DNA of 64,000 nt, from assembly GCF_023094245.1 (NCBI RefSeq), contig NZ_JALMEW010000002.1, positions 124,001 through 188,000 on the forward strand, written 5' to 3'. The notes below the pieces were generated by a model. It did no database searches, was not told where the DNA came from, and saw nothing but the letters and a program-made list of their open reading frames with translations. The stretch comes from Halomonas getboli (lineage in GTDB: Bacteria; Pseudomonadota; Gammaproteobacteria; Pseudomonadales; Halomonadaceae). Position 1 is the first letter of the stretch, and every line of letters begins with the position of its first letter. Shown piece after piece: positions 57,324 to 64,000 of the stretch. The position numbers and the translations under genes were made by a program.

Positions 57324-58091
57324 CTAAACAATCGCATCCTGTGGATAACCTATCTTGGCCAGCAGGATCAGCTGCGCCTTTGCCGACTTCGCTGCATCCT
57401 TGATCGCCTGGCCATTCTTGAACGTTGGCACCAGGTGAGAGGTCCGCACCCGGCGGCGCACGCCCTCCTCTTGCACCCTGGCGTGACGCTCGGCCATCTC
57501 TTCCCGCTCAGCCTCGCTTCGCGGCACCACCTGCCACTGGCGCTTCCCCGGATCCGTCGGCTGATCCTCGACGCAGTCGAATCGATGCCCCTCCACGCAG
57601 AAAAAGCCCAGCTGCCGGGCATAGCTGCCGATGTTGGCCGCGATCGCTTCATAGCTCGCCGCCCACTCGCTGCCCTGCACCCGGCGGTCCAACTTTCGCG
57701 CCTGGATCAGCAGCGCCAGCAGCTGGCGCTCGGGGATGTTCGCCCATGCCAGCCAGCGGCGCACCGCCTCGTGGCTCTCGTGGTAGCGGATACCCCGGTC
57801 GTAGAGGTTGGCCAGCGGCTCCCGGGCGATGTCCGTGCCGCCGGGTGCATACCCCGGAGCGATCGCGCTGCCGCCGACGCCCTGCAGATGGTCGGTCCCG
57901 TGCAGCGTGCGGCGCTCCACCTCCATGTCGAGGATCCGGCGGACGAACACCCGCGTCGCTTCGTCGTCGTGCTCCGGGTGCTGCTGGCGCGCCAGCTCAG
58001 CCAGCCGCCAGATGCCCATGCGCTCGTAATCCCTGGTCTGTGCCGTCACGTTACCGCTCCCCTCGGTCTGCGCCAGTGCTGCCATCGTCAT
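57324..58091 (-). CDS. Hypothetical phage protein, last early gene
   Basis: The 255-residue protein has no membrane segment. Residues about 75-135 (LYDRGIRYHESHEAVRRWLA; LLALLIQARKLDRRVQGSEW) are helical, then FFCVEGHRFDCVED and a charged KRHARVQEEGVRRRVRT-like region. The start is chosen at 58091 because GGGGAG is six bases upstream; two further ATGs are close by. It overlaps the VRR-NUC gene by 41 bases. Its place before terminators and the lysis genes fits a late-gene antiterminator (Q-like), but no known Q motif is visible. Confidence 0.55.
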   Translation of the reverse strand: MTMAALAQTEGSGNVTAQTRDYERMGIWRLAELARQQHPEHDDEATRVFVRRILDMEVERRTLHGTDHLQGVGGSAIAPGYAPGGTDIAREPLANLYDRGIRYHESHEAVRRWLAWANIPERQLLALLIQARKLDRRVQGSEWAASYEAIAANIGSYARQLGFFCVEGHRFDCVEDQPTDPGKRQWQVVPRSEAEREEMAERHARVQEEGVRRRVRTSHLVPTFKNGQAIKDAAKSAKAQLILLAKIGYPQDAIV

Positions 58092-58608
58092 CGCCATCTC
58101 CCCGTTTCCATTCCGACCCGTTCTCCAGCGCCAGCTGATCGCCCACCACCTGGGTGCGCGGCCAGCTGACGTACTCCCGCAATACGGCCTTCGCTTCATC
58201 GAAGCCCCGCGCCAGCGCCGGGCAATACCCCTCGTACTCGCTATCGTCCAACCACGCATGCTGACTGTCGGCCAGCGCGGCATCCCGGGGCGGCGTGGCC
58301 TTGAACTCGAGATAGAGCCCGTGCCATCCACCCCGCGCCTGCCGGACGACCAGATCGCTCACCCCAGCCTTCACGCCTTGGGCCTTCATCCGCCCCGCTT
58401 CCTTGGCCAGCCGATACCCGCCGTTGGGCACGTGATAGGTGGCGTCGTACAGCTCTCCCACATCCGTGCCACGGATCTTTTCGGCCTTCAGCCAGGTCAT
58501 CACCGCCGCCTGCTCCTGCCCCTCCCAATCGACCGGCTTGCGCCGGGGTTTGCCGGAGGCGGTGGGCTTGCGGCGCGGCGTGGCCCGGACGTAGTTGCGG
58601 GTGCTCAT
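58051..58608 (-). CDS. VRR-NUC domain nuclease
   Basis: The 185-residue protein has the VRR-NUC (PD-(D/E)xK) pattern: a conserved Glu in WEGQEQAAVMTWLKAEKIRG, GVSDLVVRQARGGWHGLYLE with Asp, and EFKATPPRD with the catalytic Lys. Such nucleases act on branched or replicating DNA in phages. N-terminal 25 residues are basic. It overlaps the phosphatase gene by four bases and the next gene by 41. Confidence 0.8.
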   Translation of the reverse strand: MSTRNYVRATPRRKPTASGKPRRKPVDWEGQEQAAVMTWLKAEKIRGTDVGELYDATYHVPNGGYRLAKEAGRMKAQGVKAGVSDLVVRQARGGWHGLYLEFKATPPRDAALADSQHAWLDDSEYEGYCPALARGFDEAKAVLREYVSWPRTQVVGDQLALENGSEWKRGDGDDDGSTGADRGER

Positions 58609-59264
58609 ACCAGCAGCTCCCGCGCTTCGATCAGCGTCAGCTTGCCGGTGCAGAACGCTCCGGTGTCGATGTAATGGACGTTGCCCAGCTGGGTAGGCGC
58701 GCCGACGATGGTGTGGCCCACCACCACCGCATCGATGCCGATCACCGGCGTCTCGTCCTGCTGGCTGATGCGGGTACGCCCCCACACCAGCTGCTGGATC
58801 AGCGAAGGGCGAACAACGTCAGCCCAATCCGCAGGCGGCTCGGCGTGGACCATCCCGACGCGCTTGCCGTCGACCACGACCTCCCTGGCATATGGCAGAT
58901 GCTCGAGCGCCTCGGCCAGGATCGTCTTCACCTCGTAGGCGTTCTCGCCCACCGACCAGGCACCACCGTTCACCATCCAGAGGTTGTACGGCATCCAGTC
59001 GCCGTCGTTGTCGCGCAGCAGGGCGTCATGCGCCAGCATCTCGTGGTTGCCGCGCACCCCGTGGAACCAAGGCTCGAACGGCAGCGACAGGCAATCGAGC
59101 GAGCGGGCGCCGCGATCAATCAGGTCGCCCACGCTGAAGAGCCGGTCGACAGCCTTGTCGAAGCCCACTCGACTCATTTCTGAGTTCAGTAGATCCAGCT
59201 GGCCGTGGATGTCGCCGACGAAGAAGTCGCGGCCCCGGATGTTGGCCTCATGCCGTTCGATCAT
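58605..59264 (-). CDS. Phage serine/threonine protein phosphatase (lambda PPase-like)
   Basis: The 219-residue metallophosphatase has the full set of PPP motifs: GDIHG (17-21), GDLIDRG (46-52), GNHE (72-75), VHAEPP and VVGHTIVG, nearly the length of lambda phosphatase (221). The two-metal centre looks complete. It may remove phosphates from host or phage proteins during infection. The start is the ATG at 59264, overlapping the preceding short ORF. Confidence 0.9.
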   Translation of the reverse strand: MIERHEANIRGRDFFVGDIHGQLDLLNSEMSRVGFDKAVDRLFSVGDLIDRGARSLDCLSLPFEPWFHGVRGNHEMLAHDALLRDNDGDWMPYNLWMVNGGAWSVGENAYEVKTILAEALEHLPYAREVVVDGKRVGMVHAEPPADWADVVRPSLIQQLVWGRTRISQQDETPVIGIDAVVVGHTIVGAPTQLGNVHYIDTGAFCTGKLTLIEARELLV

Positions 59265-59329
59265 CACACCCTCCTCGGATTGTTCACGTACCGCCGTTCG
59301 GGCGGCTTCTCGGCGTTCTTGTCGCTCAT
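59264..59329 (-). CDS. Possible 21-residue leader ORF before the phosphatase
   Basis: The frame begins MSDKNAEKPPERRYV and is highly basic. It overlaps the previous gene and the phosphatase by four bases at each end (ATGA at both), so it keeps the chain of coupled genes intact. Size makes it uncertain. Confidence 0.35.
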   Translation of the reverse strand: MSDKNAEKPPERRYVNNPRRV

Positions 59330-59526
59330 GAATCACCCCGTGCGCGTTCGATGGCCGCTGCCAGGTCGCCGAGGCGCAGGCCGACCCACTGGTTGATGTA
59401 GGCGGGCATCGCCCGGAACCAGCCGTCAAACCCACGGCCCTGCTTGAATAGATCGGTCGCCGCGTCGAAGTGGCCGGTGGCGGCGCGCAGCCGCCTGGCG
59501 GCGAGGTCGTAAAGCCAGTCGCTCAC
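59326..59526 (-). CDS. Small hypothetical early protein
   Basis: The 66-residue protein (MSDWLYDLAARRLRAATGHF; then YINQWVGLRLGDLAAAIERA) is helical and charged, without motifs. It overlaps the gene upstream by four bases and the short ORF downstream by four. Unknown. Confidence 0.6.
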   Translation of the reverse strand: MSDWLYDLAARRLRAATGHFDAATDLFKQGRGFDGWFRAMPAYINQWVGLRLGDLAAAIERARGDS

Positions 59527-59885
59527 AATGCAACCCTCCCGTGGTGGCTATCCGCTGCGGGGGATATTTCGCAGTTATCCCCCATAGCGGATAAAGCGCC
59601 GGCCCGCTCGGCGCGACGCTTCCAGTTGCCGAAGTCGCTCACGATCCGGCGGAACATGGCCGCGGCGTCGTCGTTGTGATCCAGATCGGCGCGGCTCTCC
59701 ACCCCGCAGGCCCGGCGGATCGCGTCGGCGGCTTCCTCCGGGGTGTGGGTGCCGTCCGGCATCTGCGTCTCGGTCATGCCCTTCTGGTGTCGGATGCGAG
59801 CATCGAGATAGAGGCCGAACACCGGCAGCTCGCCGAGCATCGCGGCCTCCCGCGCCAGCCGACCGCCCTTGCCCTGGCTACTCAC
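59523..59885 (-). CDS. Hypothetical early protein
   Basis: Starting from GTG 59885 (GAGGTGGGG upstream) the product has 120 residues: GGRLAREAAMLGELPVFGLY, LDARIRHQKG, TPEEAADAIRRACGVESRAD, and IVSDFGNWKRRAERAGAL. The second half looks like a small helical domain. A shorter start at 59840 is possible. It overlaps its neighbours by four and eight bases. Not recognised. Confidence 0.6.
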   Translation of the reverse strand: MSSQGKGGRLAREAAMLGELPVFGLYLDARIRHQKGMTETQMPDGTHTPEEAADAIRRACGVESRADLDHNDDAAAMFRRIVSDFGNWKRRAERAGALSAMGDNCEISPAADSHHGRVAL

Positions 59886-60186
59886 TCCCCACCTCGTCGT
59901 CATAGAGCTCACTGCATTCGGCGCGCAGCACGCCCTCGAGCGCCTCAGCCCGGCAGGCATCGGTAAGGAGGCTGTTGGCGTGCTCAAGCCCACGCTCGAC
60001 GCAGCGGGCCACGTCATGACGCTCCAGGCACGGAAGGGTCTCCACCCTCAGGCGCAGCGACAGGTCGCCATCGAGGCGGGCGGCTAGCTGGCGCAGGCGA
60101 TGTGCCAGGCGCCCGCGCCAGCCCATATCAGCGGCGGCGGTCTCGGAGCACTGGAGCTTGCTGCGATACTCGATCTCGTAGCTCAT
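59878..60186 (-). CDS. Hypothetical early protein
   Basis: The 102-residue protein begins MSYEIEYRSKLQCSETAAAD and has RGRLAHRLRQLAARLDGDLS and HDVARCVERGLEHANSLL, a helical architecture rich in Arg. It overlaps the upstream gene by four bases. No function can be assigned. Confidence 0.6.
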   Translation of the reverse strand: MSYEIEYRSKLQCSETAAADMGWRGRLAHRLRQLAARLDGDLSLRLRVETLPCLERHDVARCVERGLEHANSLLTDACRAEALEGVLRAECSELYDDEVGSE

Positions 60187-60983
60187 GTCTCACCTCCCGC
60201 GGCCACCAGCTGGCGCCCGGTCTCCATCAGCCACTGCAGCTCCTGCCCGGCGTCCTGCTCGCCCTGGGCGTAGCCATCACCGGCCTGCGCCAGCAGCGTG
60301 CGGTGCATCGCCACGCAGCGCTGGAACAGCTCGAGCGAAAGGGTGATGCCGGCGGGCTGATAGAACGGACTGCTCGGCACCACCAGGTCATCGCCGCGAG
60401 TCGCGTAGCGGATGGACTCGGGCTCAGGGATTGTCGACCAGCCGACAGCCTCCCGGGCGTTATGGCAGCGCTCGCACAGGTCCTCAGGGATCGGCGCCTC
60501 ATCCGGGCGGCGGAACGTCACCCGGCAGAGGCGGCAGGTCTTGAGGTCAGCGGTGGCCACCGAGATGGGAGCAGGCCGCGTCACCGGCTTGGGCGCACCG
60601 CCAGCCCGGGGACGCATCGTGTCACGGCTGGCGGGGCGCACCGGGGCGCGGGTGTCGCGGTCGGCTGCTGGCGCGGTGTTCGGCTGAGGCCCCGCGGCGG
60701 GCTCGTCGTCGAGCGGCGCACCGGGCGCGACATGATCCATGGCCGCCGGGGCGGGCCATACCGCCTCGCCCTTCACGTGAATCAGGCCCGCGGCGCGCAG
60801 CTTGGTGAGCGCGTTGAGCACACGGTCCTGATCGCAATCGGAGCGGGCGTTGCAGTACGCCTGCACGATGACCATCGGCACGCCGCGGCGGGTCTGCTGG
60901 TGCTCCGAGGTCACTGCCTGCATCACCTGCGCCTGCAGCTTGGTCAGGCGGATGCGGTCGTCGATATTGGCCGGGCTGTTCAT
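60183..60983 (-). CDS. Early protein with N-terminal winged-helix-like and C-terminal zinc-binding region
   Basis: The 266-residue protein has a helical N-terminal part that looks like a DNA-binding domain (DRIRLTKLQAQVMQAVTSEH; DQDRVLNALTKLRAAGLIHV), a disordered Pro/Ala-rich linker (residues about 80-140), then a possible zinc finger CRLCRVTFRRPDEAPIPEDL with CERCHNA. The end is helical. A replication or regulatory role is likely by position, but no family is recognised. Confidence 0.6.
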   Translation of the reverse strand: MNSPANIDDRIRLTKLQAQVMQAVTSEHQQTRRGVPMVIVQAYCNARSDCDQDRVLNALTKLRAAGLIHVKGEAVWPAPAAMDHVAPGAPLDDEPAAGPQPNTAPAADRDTRAPVRPASRDTMRPRAGGAPKPVTRPAPISVATADLKTCRLCRVTFRRPDEAPIPEDLCERCHNAREAVGWSTIPEPESIRYATRGDDLVVPSSPFYQPAGITLSLELFQRCVAMHRTLLAQAGDGYAQGEQDAGQELQWLMETGRQLVAAGGET

Positions 60984-61186
60984 GCCGCCACCCCTTGGGC
61001 CTGGATGACCCGGTTGCCGTGTGCCATGTCCCGGTCGTGCCAGCCGGCGGCGAACCAGGCGTCGTAGGTGCTGAGCGCATCGGCGTGGAGCTGCGCGCCC
61101 CGATCCCGCGCCTCGCCACCGCGGCGGTAGGCCGTGGCCTCGCTCAGGCTGATGTCGTGCTGGGCGGCGAACATGCCATCCGCCAC
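60980..61186 (-). CDS. Small hypothetical early protein
   Basis: The 68-residue product from GTG 61186 (GAGG five bases upstream) reads ADGMFAAQHDISLSEATAYR with basic residues and a helix near the C-terminus (DALSTYDAWFAAGWHDRDMA). ATG 61174 is a shorter option. It overlaps the next gene (ATGA). Not recognised. Confidence 0.55.
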   Translation of the reverse strand: MADGMFAAQHDISLSEATAYRRGGEARDRGAQLHADALSTYDAWFAAGWHDRDMAHGNRVIQAQGVAA

Positions 61187-61193
61187 CGATACC

Positions 61194-61517
61194 TCATGAA
61201 TGCTCGCCACGACGAAACTCCTCGAGGCCCTGCGGGCGCAGCTGCTGGGATTGGCGGGCCAGCGCGCGGCCGGCGTCGGTGAGGGCATAGAGCGGGTGGC
61301 AGTCCTCGCCCACCTGGGCTTCGTCGACGATCTCGAGATACCCCTGGCGCTCCAGGCGGGTCACGGTGCTGGCCACCGAGCGCCAGCTCGGGCCCGCGCC
61401 GTCGGCGGTGGTGAGACGACGCCACAGGTGGTTCACGTCCAGCCCGTCGCGCGGGTCGCCGTAGCTCATCAGCGCCAGCAGCACCGCGCGCTCGAGTGTG
61501 ATGGTCTGGTCACGCAT
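61194..61517 (-). CDS. Winged-helix-like early protein
   Basis: The 107-residue protein has a helix-turn-helix look: TLERAVLLALMSYGDPRDGL, NHLWRRLTTADGAGPSWRSV, ASTVTRLERQGYLEIVDEAQ, and YALTDAGRALARQ, resembling MarR/PadR-type winged helices. It overlaps the next upstream gene by eight bases. It may regulate early transcription or act in replication. Confidence 0.65.
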   Translation of the reverse strand: MRDQTITLERAVLLALMSYGDPRDGLDVNHLWRRLTTADGAGPSWRSVASTVTRLERQGYLEIVDEAQVGEDCHPLYALTDAGRALARQSQQLRPQGLEEFRRGEHS

Positions 61518-61848
61518 CGCCCTTCCCTCCCTCGTCGCTCGCCAGCGCCAGCAGCCAGTCGACGCCCTTGTCAGTGATGCCCAGCACCTGCCGGGCCGGC
61601 TTGCCCACGGTTCCGATCACATCGATCAGTTGGAGAGCGAGCAGCTCGTGGCAGCGCGGGCAAACGCTGGAAAGCGGGATCCCCGGCAGCTCTGCAAGCT
61701 CTTGACGGGTCCAACCCTCCCCCTTGGCGCACCAGTAGAGGGCGGCCATGATCCTGACCTGCTGGCGCGCGGACCGCCCGGAGCGGCGCACATCGTCCAG
61801 CCCCTCGCGGGAGACCTCGTTGCCGGTGGGTTGCATCAGTGCGGCCAT
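61510..61848 (-). CDS. Winged-helix-like early protein with CxxC
   Basis: The 112-residue protein has SARQQVRIMAALYWCAKGEG, WTRQELAELPGIPLSSVCPR, CHELLALQLIDVIGTVGKPA and LGITDKGVDWLLALA, again a winged-helix-like layout similar to its neighbour, plus a CPRC pair that could bind metal. The start at 61848 follows the P-like gene by two bases. The pair may have arisen by duplication (inference). Confidence 0.65.
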   Translation of the reverse strand: MAALMQPTGNEVSREGLDDVRRSGRSARQQVRIMAALYWCAKGEGWTRQELAELPGIPLSSVCPRCHELLALQLIDVIGTVGKPARQVLGITDKGVDWLLALASDEGGKGDA

Positions 61849-61850
61849 GG

Positions 61851-62639
61851 TCACTTCCCTCCCAGTACGCCACGCAGGGCGGCGATGCCCTCGCGGCCAC
61901 TCATGCGTTGTTTCAGCCCGGCGGCCTCCGCGCGGCGCTGAGCCTCCTCTCGGCCAGCCCGCTCGGCCAGCTCCGCCGGCGAGCGGCGGCTGTCGTGCTC
62001 GAGCAGCTGGCGCTCGGTCAGCGTCTCGCCGGCCATCACCCGGTTGACCAGGGCCTGATACTCCTTGGCGAACCGGCGCTCCAGGCGCTCGACCCGGCTG
62101 GGCTGCACGTGGGTCAGCTCCCACCAGCCCACCGCGTTGCCCGCCATGCGCACGGCCTCGTGGCTCCAGCGGTGGCGGCGCGGCTCGTGGGCGTGGGCCG
62201 TCACCTCGCGCCAGGCCTCAGCGACCGCCGGCATACCGAAGTCCTCCGGCGTAGGCGCCAGCAGCCTGATCAGCACAGGGATCGTCGGCGGCCAGGTATT
62301 CCCCTCGCGCTTCAGATCGCTCATCGCCCGTTCCACCACCGGACGCGTCGGCAGAGCCACCCATCGGGCCAGCTCCATGGCCATCTCGCGCTTGCTCAGC
62401 GCCAGCACGCTCTCGCTCGGGAACGCGCTCTCCCAGGTCCGCGGGTACAGCGCCGCCAGCCGGGTGAACACCTGATTCACCAGCGCCAGCGTCTCCGGCC
62501 GGGGCGTCGTCTCCGCCTTCGCTTGGCCACCAGCCGTCGGCCCAGCTGGTGTCGTTCGGGTCGGCGAGCTGTTCGCGCACTCGCCGGCGGCGAGCCGCTG
62601 GGTCTGTTGCGCCAGCAGCTCCGGCATCGCTTGAGACAT
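61851..62639 (-). CDS. Replication P-like protein (helicase loader type)
   Basis: The 262-residue protein has RPETLALVNQVFTRLAALYP, WESAFPSESVLALSKREMAM, ELARWVALPTRPVVERAMSD, and LKREGNTWPPTIPVLIRLLA, which resemble lambda P-type replication proteins that bring the host DnaB helicase to the phage origin. The ATG at 62639 is well supported by GGAGGAAACGCCC upstream. It starts 422 bp before the stop of the O-like gene, a deep overlap. Confidence 0.75.
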   Translation of the reverse strand: MSQAMPELLAQQTQRLAAGECANSSPTRTTPAGPTAGGQAKAETTPRPETLALVNQVFTRLAALYPRTWESAFPSESVLALSKREMAMELARWVALPTRPVVERAMSDLKREGNTWPPTIPVLIRLLAPTPEDFGMPAVAEAWREVTAHAHEPRRHRWSHEAVRMAGNAVGWWELTHVQPSRVERLERRFAKEYQALVNRVMAGETLTERQLLEHDSRRSPAELAERAGREEAQRRAEAAGLKQRMSGREGIAALRGVLGGK

Positions 62640-63462
62640 GGGCGTTTCCTCCGGTGGCAGGCGCCTGGCGGCGCAGGTTCTCCTGCACCCAGCGCGCAAA
62701 GCGGCGGGTCCAGTCGGCGGGGGTGGCAGTGCGCCCAGGCAGGGCGGCAAAGTGCTCGCGGAAGTCCAGCAGGGCGTGGTGCACGTCGGCATCGGGGGGC
62801 AGCCCACGCTCCCAGCAGGCACGCTGCCAGGTGGGCAGGTCGGGTTCCCAGTCCAGGGTCATCGGTTGCTGGCGCTGGCGATGGCCAGCCAGGGGCGGCT
62901 CGGGGTCGGCAGGATCGGCGGGGGCGTTCAGCGGCTGGCCGTCGTCGTCCAGGTCCTGGCCGAACACGCCCGGCGAATCGCTCGCGCCCGCGTCAGAGTG
63001 AGAGGGTGTTTGATTCATAGTGGTAGATTCAAGGGGTGTCACCGGTGACACCCTCCCCCTGTCAGTGGTGACACCCTCCCCTGTCAAATTGACACCCTCG
63101 GGGGGTGTCAATTTGGCACCCTCCCCGGATTGGCCAGACATAGAGGGGGTGTCAGATTGGCACCCTCCCCCGAAGCGCTCGATCACGGCCAGGTGGTAGC
63201 GGTTCGACATTTGCCGACCGTTCGTCGCGTGCCGCACCTCGACCTTCAGCAGGCCATGTTCCTCGAGCAGGTCCACCGCGCGCTGCACGCTGCGAACGCC
63301 GCAGCCCATCTCCAGCGCCATGGTGGAGATCGACGGCCAGCAGGCGTGTTGCTCGTCGGCGTAATCGGCCAGCAGCATCAGCGCCAGGCGGGCCGGCGCC
63401 TTCACCGTGGCGGGCAGCGTCTTGAGCGACTGACGCGCCCAGTGCATCGCAGCCAGGCTCAT
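62218..63462 (-). CDS. Replication O-like protein with DnaT-like domain
   Basis: The N-terminal 110 residues (RQSLKTLPATVKAPARLALM; CWPSISTMALEMGCGVRSVQ; RAVDLLEEHGLLKVEVRHAT) form a winged-helix as in phage O-type initiators. A linker follows, then residues about 200-265 (LDWEPDLPTWQRACWERGLP; WTRRFARWVQENLRR) resemble the DnaT C-terminal domain, then ADPNDTSWADGWWP, a common end in this family. The frame continues about 100 residues beyond that point inside the P-like gene with low-complexity composition. Total 414 residues. The initiator probably binds an origin in its own linker DNA, with repeats GGTGTCA-type at 63,035-63,165. Confidence 0.72.
   Translation of the reverse strand: MSLAAMHWARQSLKTLPATVKAPARLALMLLADYADEQHACWPSISTMALEMGCGVRSVQRAVDLLEEHGLLKVEVRHATNGRQMSNRYHLAVIERFGGGCQSDTPSMSGQSGEGAKLTPPEGVNLTGEGVTTDRGRVSPVTPLESTTMNQTPSHSDAGASDSPGVFGQDLDDDGQPLNAPADPADPEPPLAGHRQRQQPMTLDWEPDLPTWQRACWERGLPPDADVHHALLDFREHFAALPGRTATPADWTRRFARWVQENLRRQAPATGGNAHVSSDAGAAGATDPAARRRRVREQLADPNDTSWADGWWPSEGGDDAPAGDAGAGESGVHPAGGAVPADLGERVPERERAGAEQARDGHGAGPMGGSADASGGGTGDERSEARGEYLAADDPCADQAAGAYAGGLRYAGGR
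63035..63166. repeat. Repeated GGGTGTCA-type motifs inside the O-like gene (candidate origin)
   Basis: The linker part of the O-like gene has many copies of GGTGTCA or its complement TGACACC: near 63,036, 63,045, 63,069, 63,090, 63,103 and 63,147, with related GGCACCCTCCCC blocks at 63,115 and 63,161. Phage O-type initiators often bind iterons inside their own gene, as in lambda. Spacing is uneven. Confidence 0.6.
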
Positions 63463-63503
63463 GGACGCACCTCGTGTTGTTCATGGATGCCCATACAGCA
63501 ACC

Positions 63504-63707
63504 TCAAGCGCGCTGAGCGCGGGCCGGTTTCGGCTTACGCTTGGAGGTGTCGGCGCGCAGAGCGCCAGCGGTACGGCCCTCGATCTCGAACTGGAGATTC
63601 GCGGGCAGCTGATCGGGCCACTGGCTCACGGCGCCCTTCGAGCGGCCGAGGGCCTTGGCGGCGGCGATGGTGCCGCCGAAGTGGTCGAGAACATCCTGCT
63701 TGGTCAT
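63504..63707 (-). CDS. Cro/YdaS-like antirepressor-type regulator
   Basis: The 67-residue protein begins MTKQDVLDHFGGTIAAAKAL and has the helix-turn-helix GRSKGAVSQWPDQLPANLQF, a pattern shared by YdaS/Cro-like proteins of lambdoid phages. It is divergent from the CI-like repressor and is the first gene of the leftward early operon. GGAGG precedes the start at 63707. It should switch off repressor synthesis and tune early transcription. Confidence 0.82.
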   Translation of the reverse strand: MTKQDVLDHFGGTIAAAKALGRSKGAVSQWPDQLPANLQFEIEGRTAGALRADTSKRKPKPARAQRA

Positions 63708-63732
63708 GGGCGGGCCTCCTGTGTGCCCACCG

Positions 63733-63790
63733 AGTTTAGGTTTCTATCCACTGTGATGCAAGATTCTAAACACCCACGGGGTTTAATCTA
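63733..63790. promoter_or_regulatory. Early promoter and operator sites between cro-like and CI-like genes
   Basis: On the minus strand TTGCAT (63761-63756) and TAAACT (63738-63733) with a 17-bp spacer form the promoter for the cro-like gene. Three related sequences surround it: GTTTAGGTTTCT (63734-63745), its inverted relative AGATTCTAAAC (63761-63771), and GTTTAATCTA (63781-63790). The first overlaps the -10, the second the -35, and the third lies near the CI-like start, as in lambda OR. Confidence 0.65.
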
Positions 63791-63796
63791 CTGAAC

Positions 63797-64000
63797 ATGG
63801 ATAATCAAACGATGGGCCAGCGCATCCGAGCATTGCGCTTACAGCAGGGGCTCTCCCAGCAGGCGCTCGGCGACAAGATCGGGCGCTCAAAGGGCACAGT
63901 GAGCCAATGGGAGGCCGGGACAACCCATCCCGGCGGAGAGGTGCTGCTGCGCCTCGCTACGGTCTTGCGGCGGTCACCGCACTATCTGGCGACGGGGGCC
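63797..64000 (+). CDS. CI-like repressor, N-terminal part (cut by window edge)
   Basis: The first 68 codons encode a lambda-repressor-type helix-turn-helix: MGQRIRALRLQQGLSQQALG, DKIGRSKGTVSQWEAGTTHP, and LLRLATVLRRSPHYLATG. The C-terminal peptidase-like domain that would respond to RecA is outside the window. It is divergent from the cro-like gene and shares the operator region, so it should maintain lysogeny and be its own regulator. Confidence 0.85.
   Translation, partial: MDNQTMGQRIRALRLQQGLSQQALGDKIGRSKGTVSQWEAGTTHPGGEVLLRLATVLRRSPHYLATGA

Noticed and set aside
62218..62520. Last 100 residues of the O-like frame as a real domain
   Set aside because: Composition is Gly/Ala/Glu/Arg low complexity and antisense-like relative to the conserved P-like frame; kept as part of the frame but not as a functional domain.
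63152..63484. 110-residue minus-strand frame overlapping the O-like start
   Set aside because: It is in another frame of the O-like gene and has shadow composition; only an 11-codon frame before the O-like ATG (63463-63498) might be a leader, too short to support.

Overview
The window looks like a chromosome segment of a high-GC gammaproteobacterium, most likely Halomonas or a close relative (inference from gene order and protein sequences; no database search was possible). Positions 1 to about 33,950 are ordinary host chromosome. From the tRNA-Leu gene at 33,992-34,076 to the right edge lies one temperate siphovirus-type prophage. Its left end, at the tRNA, is in view; its right end is outside the window.

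Host part, left to right. A minus-strand group proA-nadD-rsfS-rlmH-mrdA covers proline and NAD synthesis, ribosome silencing, 23S rRNA methylation and PBP2 (cut by the left edge). A plus-strand group follows: two membrane proteins with eroded GGDEF-like tails and a DedA-PAP2 fusion. Next come a LysE-type exporter, ubiX and mpl (minus), a PPi-type phosphofructokinase (plus), a PP2C-kinase fusion with a damaged kinase active site (minus) and inorganic pyrophosphatase (plus). After these come a DUF2333-like protein, dsbD, accBC, prmA, dusB-fis, purH, a gabD-like dehydrogenase, folX-folE, a secreted hypothetical protein, srkA, a second LysE-type exporter, comF, and a complete bioBFHCD operon behind a symmetrical operator-like site.

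Prophage part. The integrase lies beside the tRNA-Leu attachment target. It is followed by a small membrane protein and a LexA-box-controlled gene pair. Everything from 36.7 kb to 63.7 kb is on the minus strand, so transcription runs right to left: a Cro-like gene, replication genes of O and P type, a run of small early genes, a protein phosphatase, a VRR-NUC nuclease, a phage tRNA-Met(CAT) flanked by terminator-like hairpins, the lysis cassette (holin-like proteins, SAR-type lysozyme, nested Rz/Rz1), HNH endonuclease, small and large terminase, portal, ClpP-like protease, HK97-fold capsid, head-tail connectors, tail tube, tail chaperones with a lambda-type GGGAAAG frameshift site, a short tape measure, tail-tip protein and putative receptor-binding proteins. 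A divergent CI-like repressor starts at 63,797 and runs off the right edge.

The most unusual block sits inside the head module, between capsid and connector genes: a DUF115/Maf-like protein, an FkbM-type methyltransferase and a GT-A-like glycosyltransferase, overlapping each other and the connector gene. A plausible reading is that they modify the virion with a methylated sugar. Other points of interest are the missing start codon of the DUF115-like gene, a 422-bp overlap of the two replication genes, seven tandem repeats in the tail-tip protein, and a LexA box next to the integrase.
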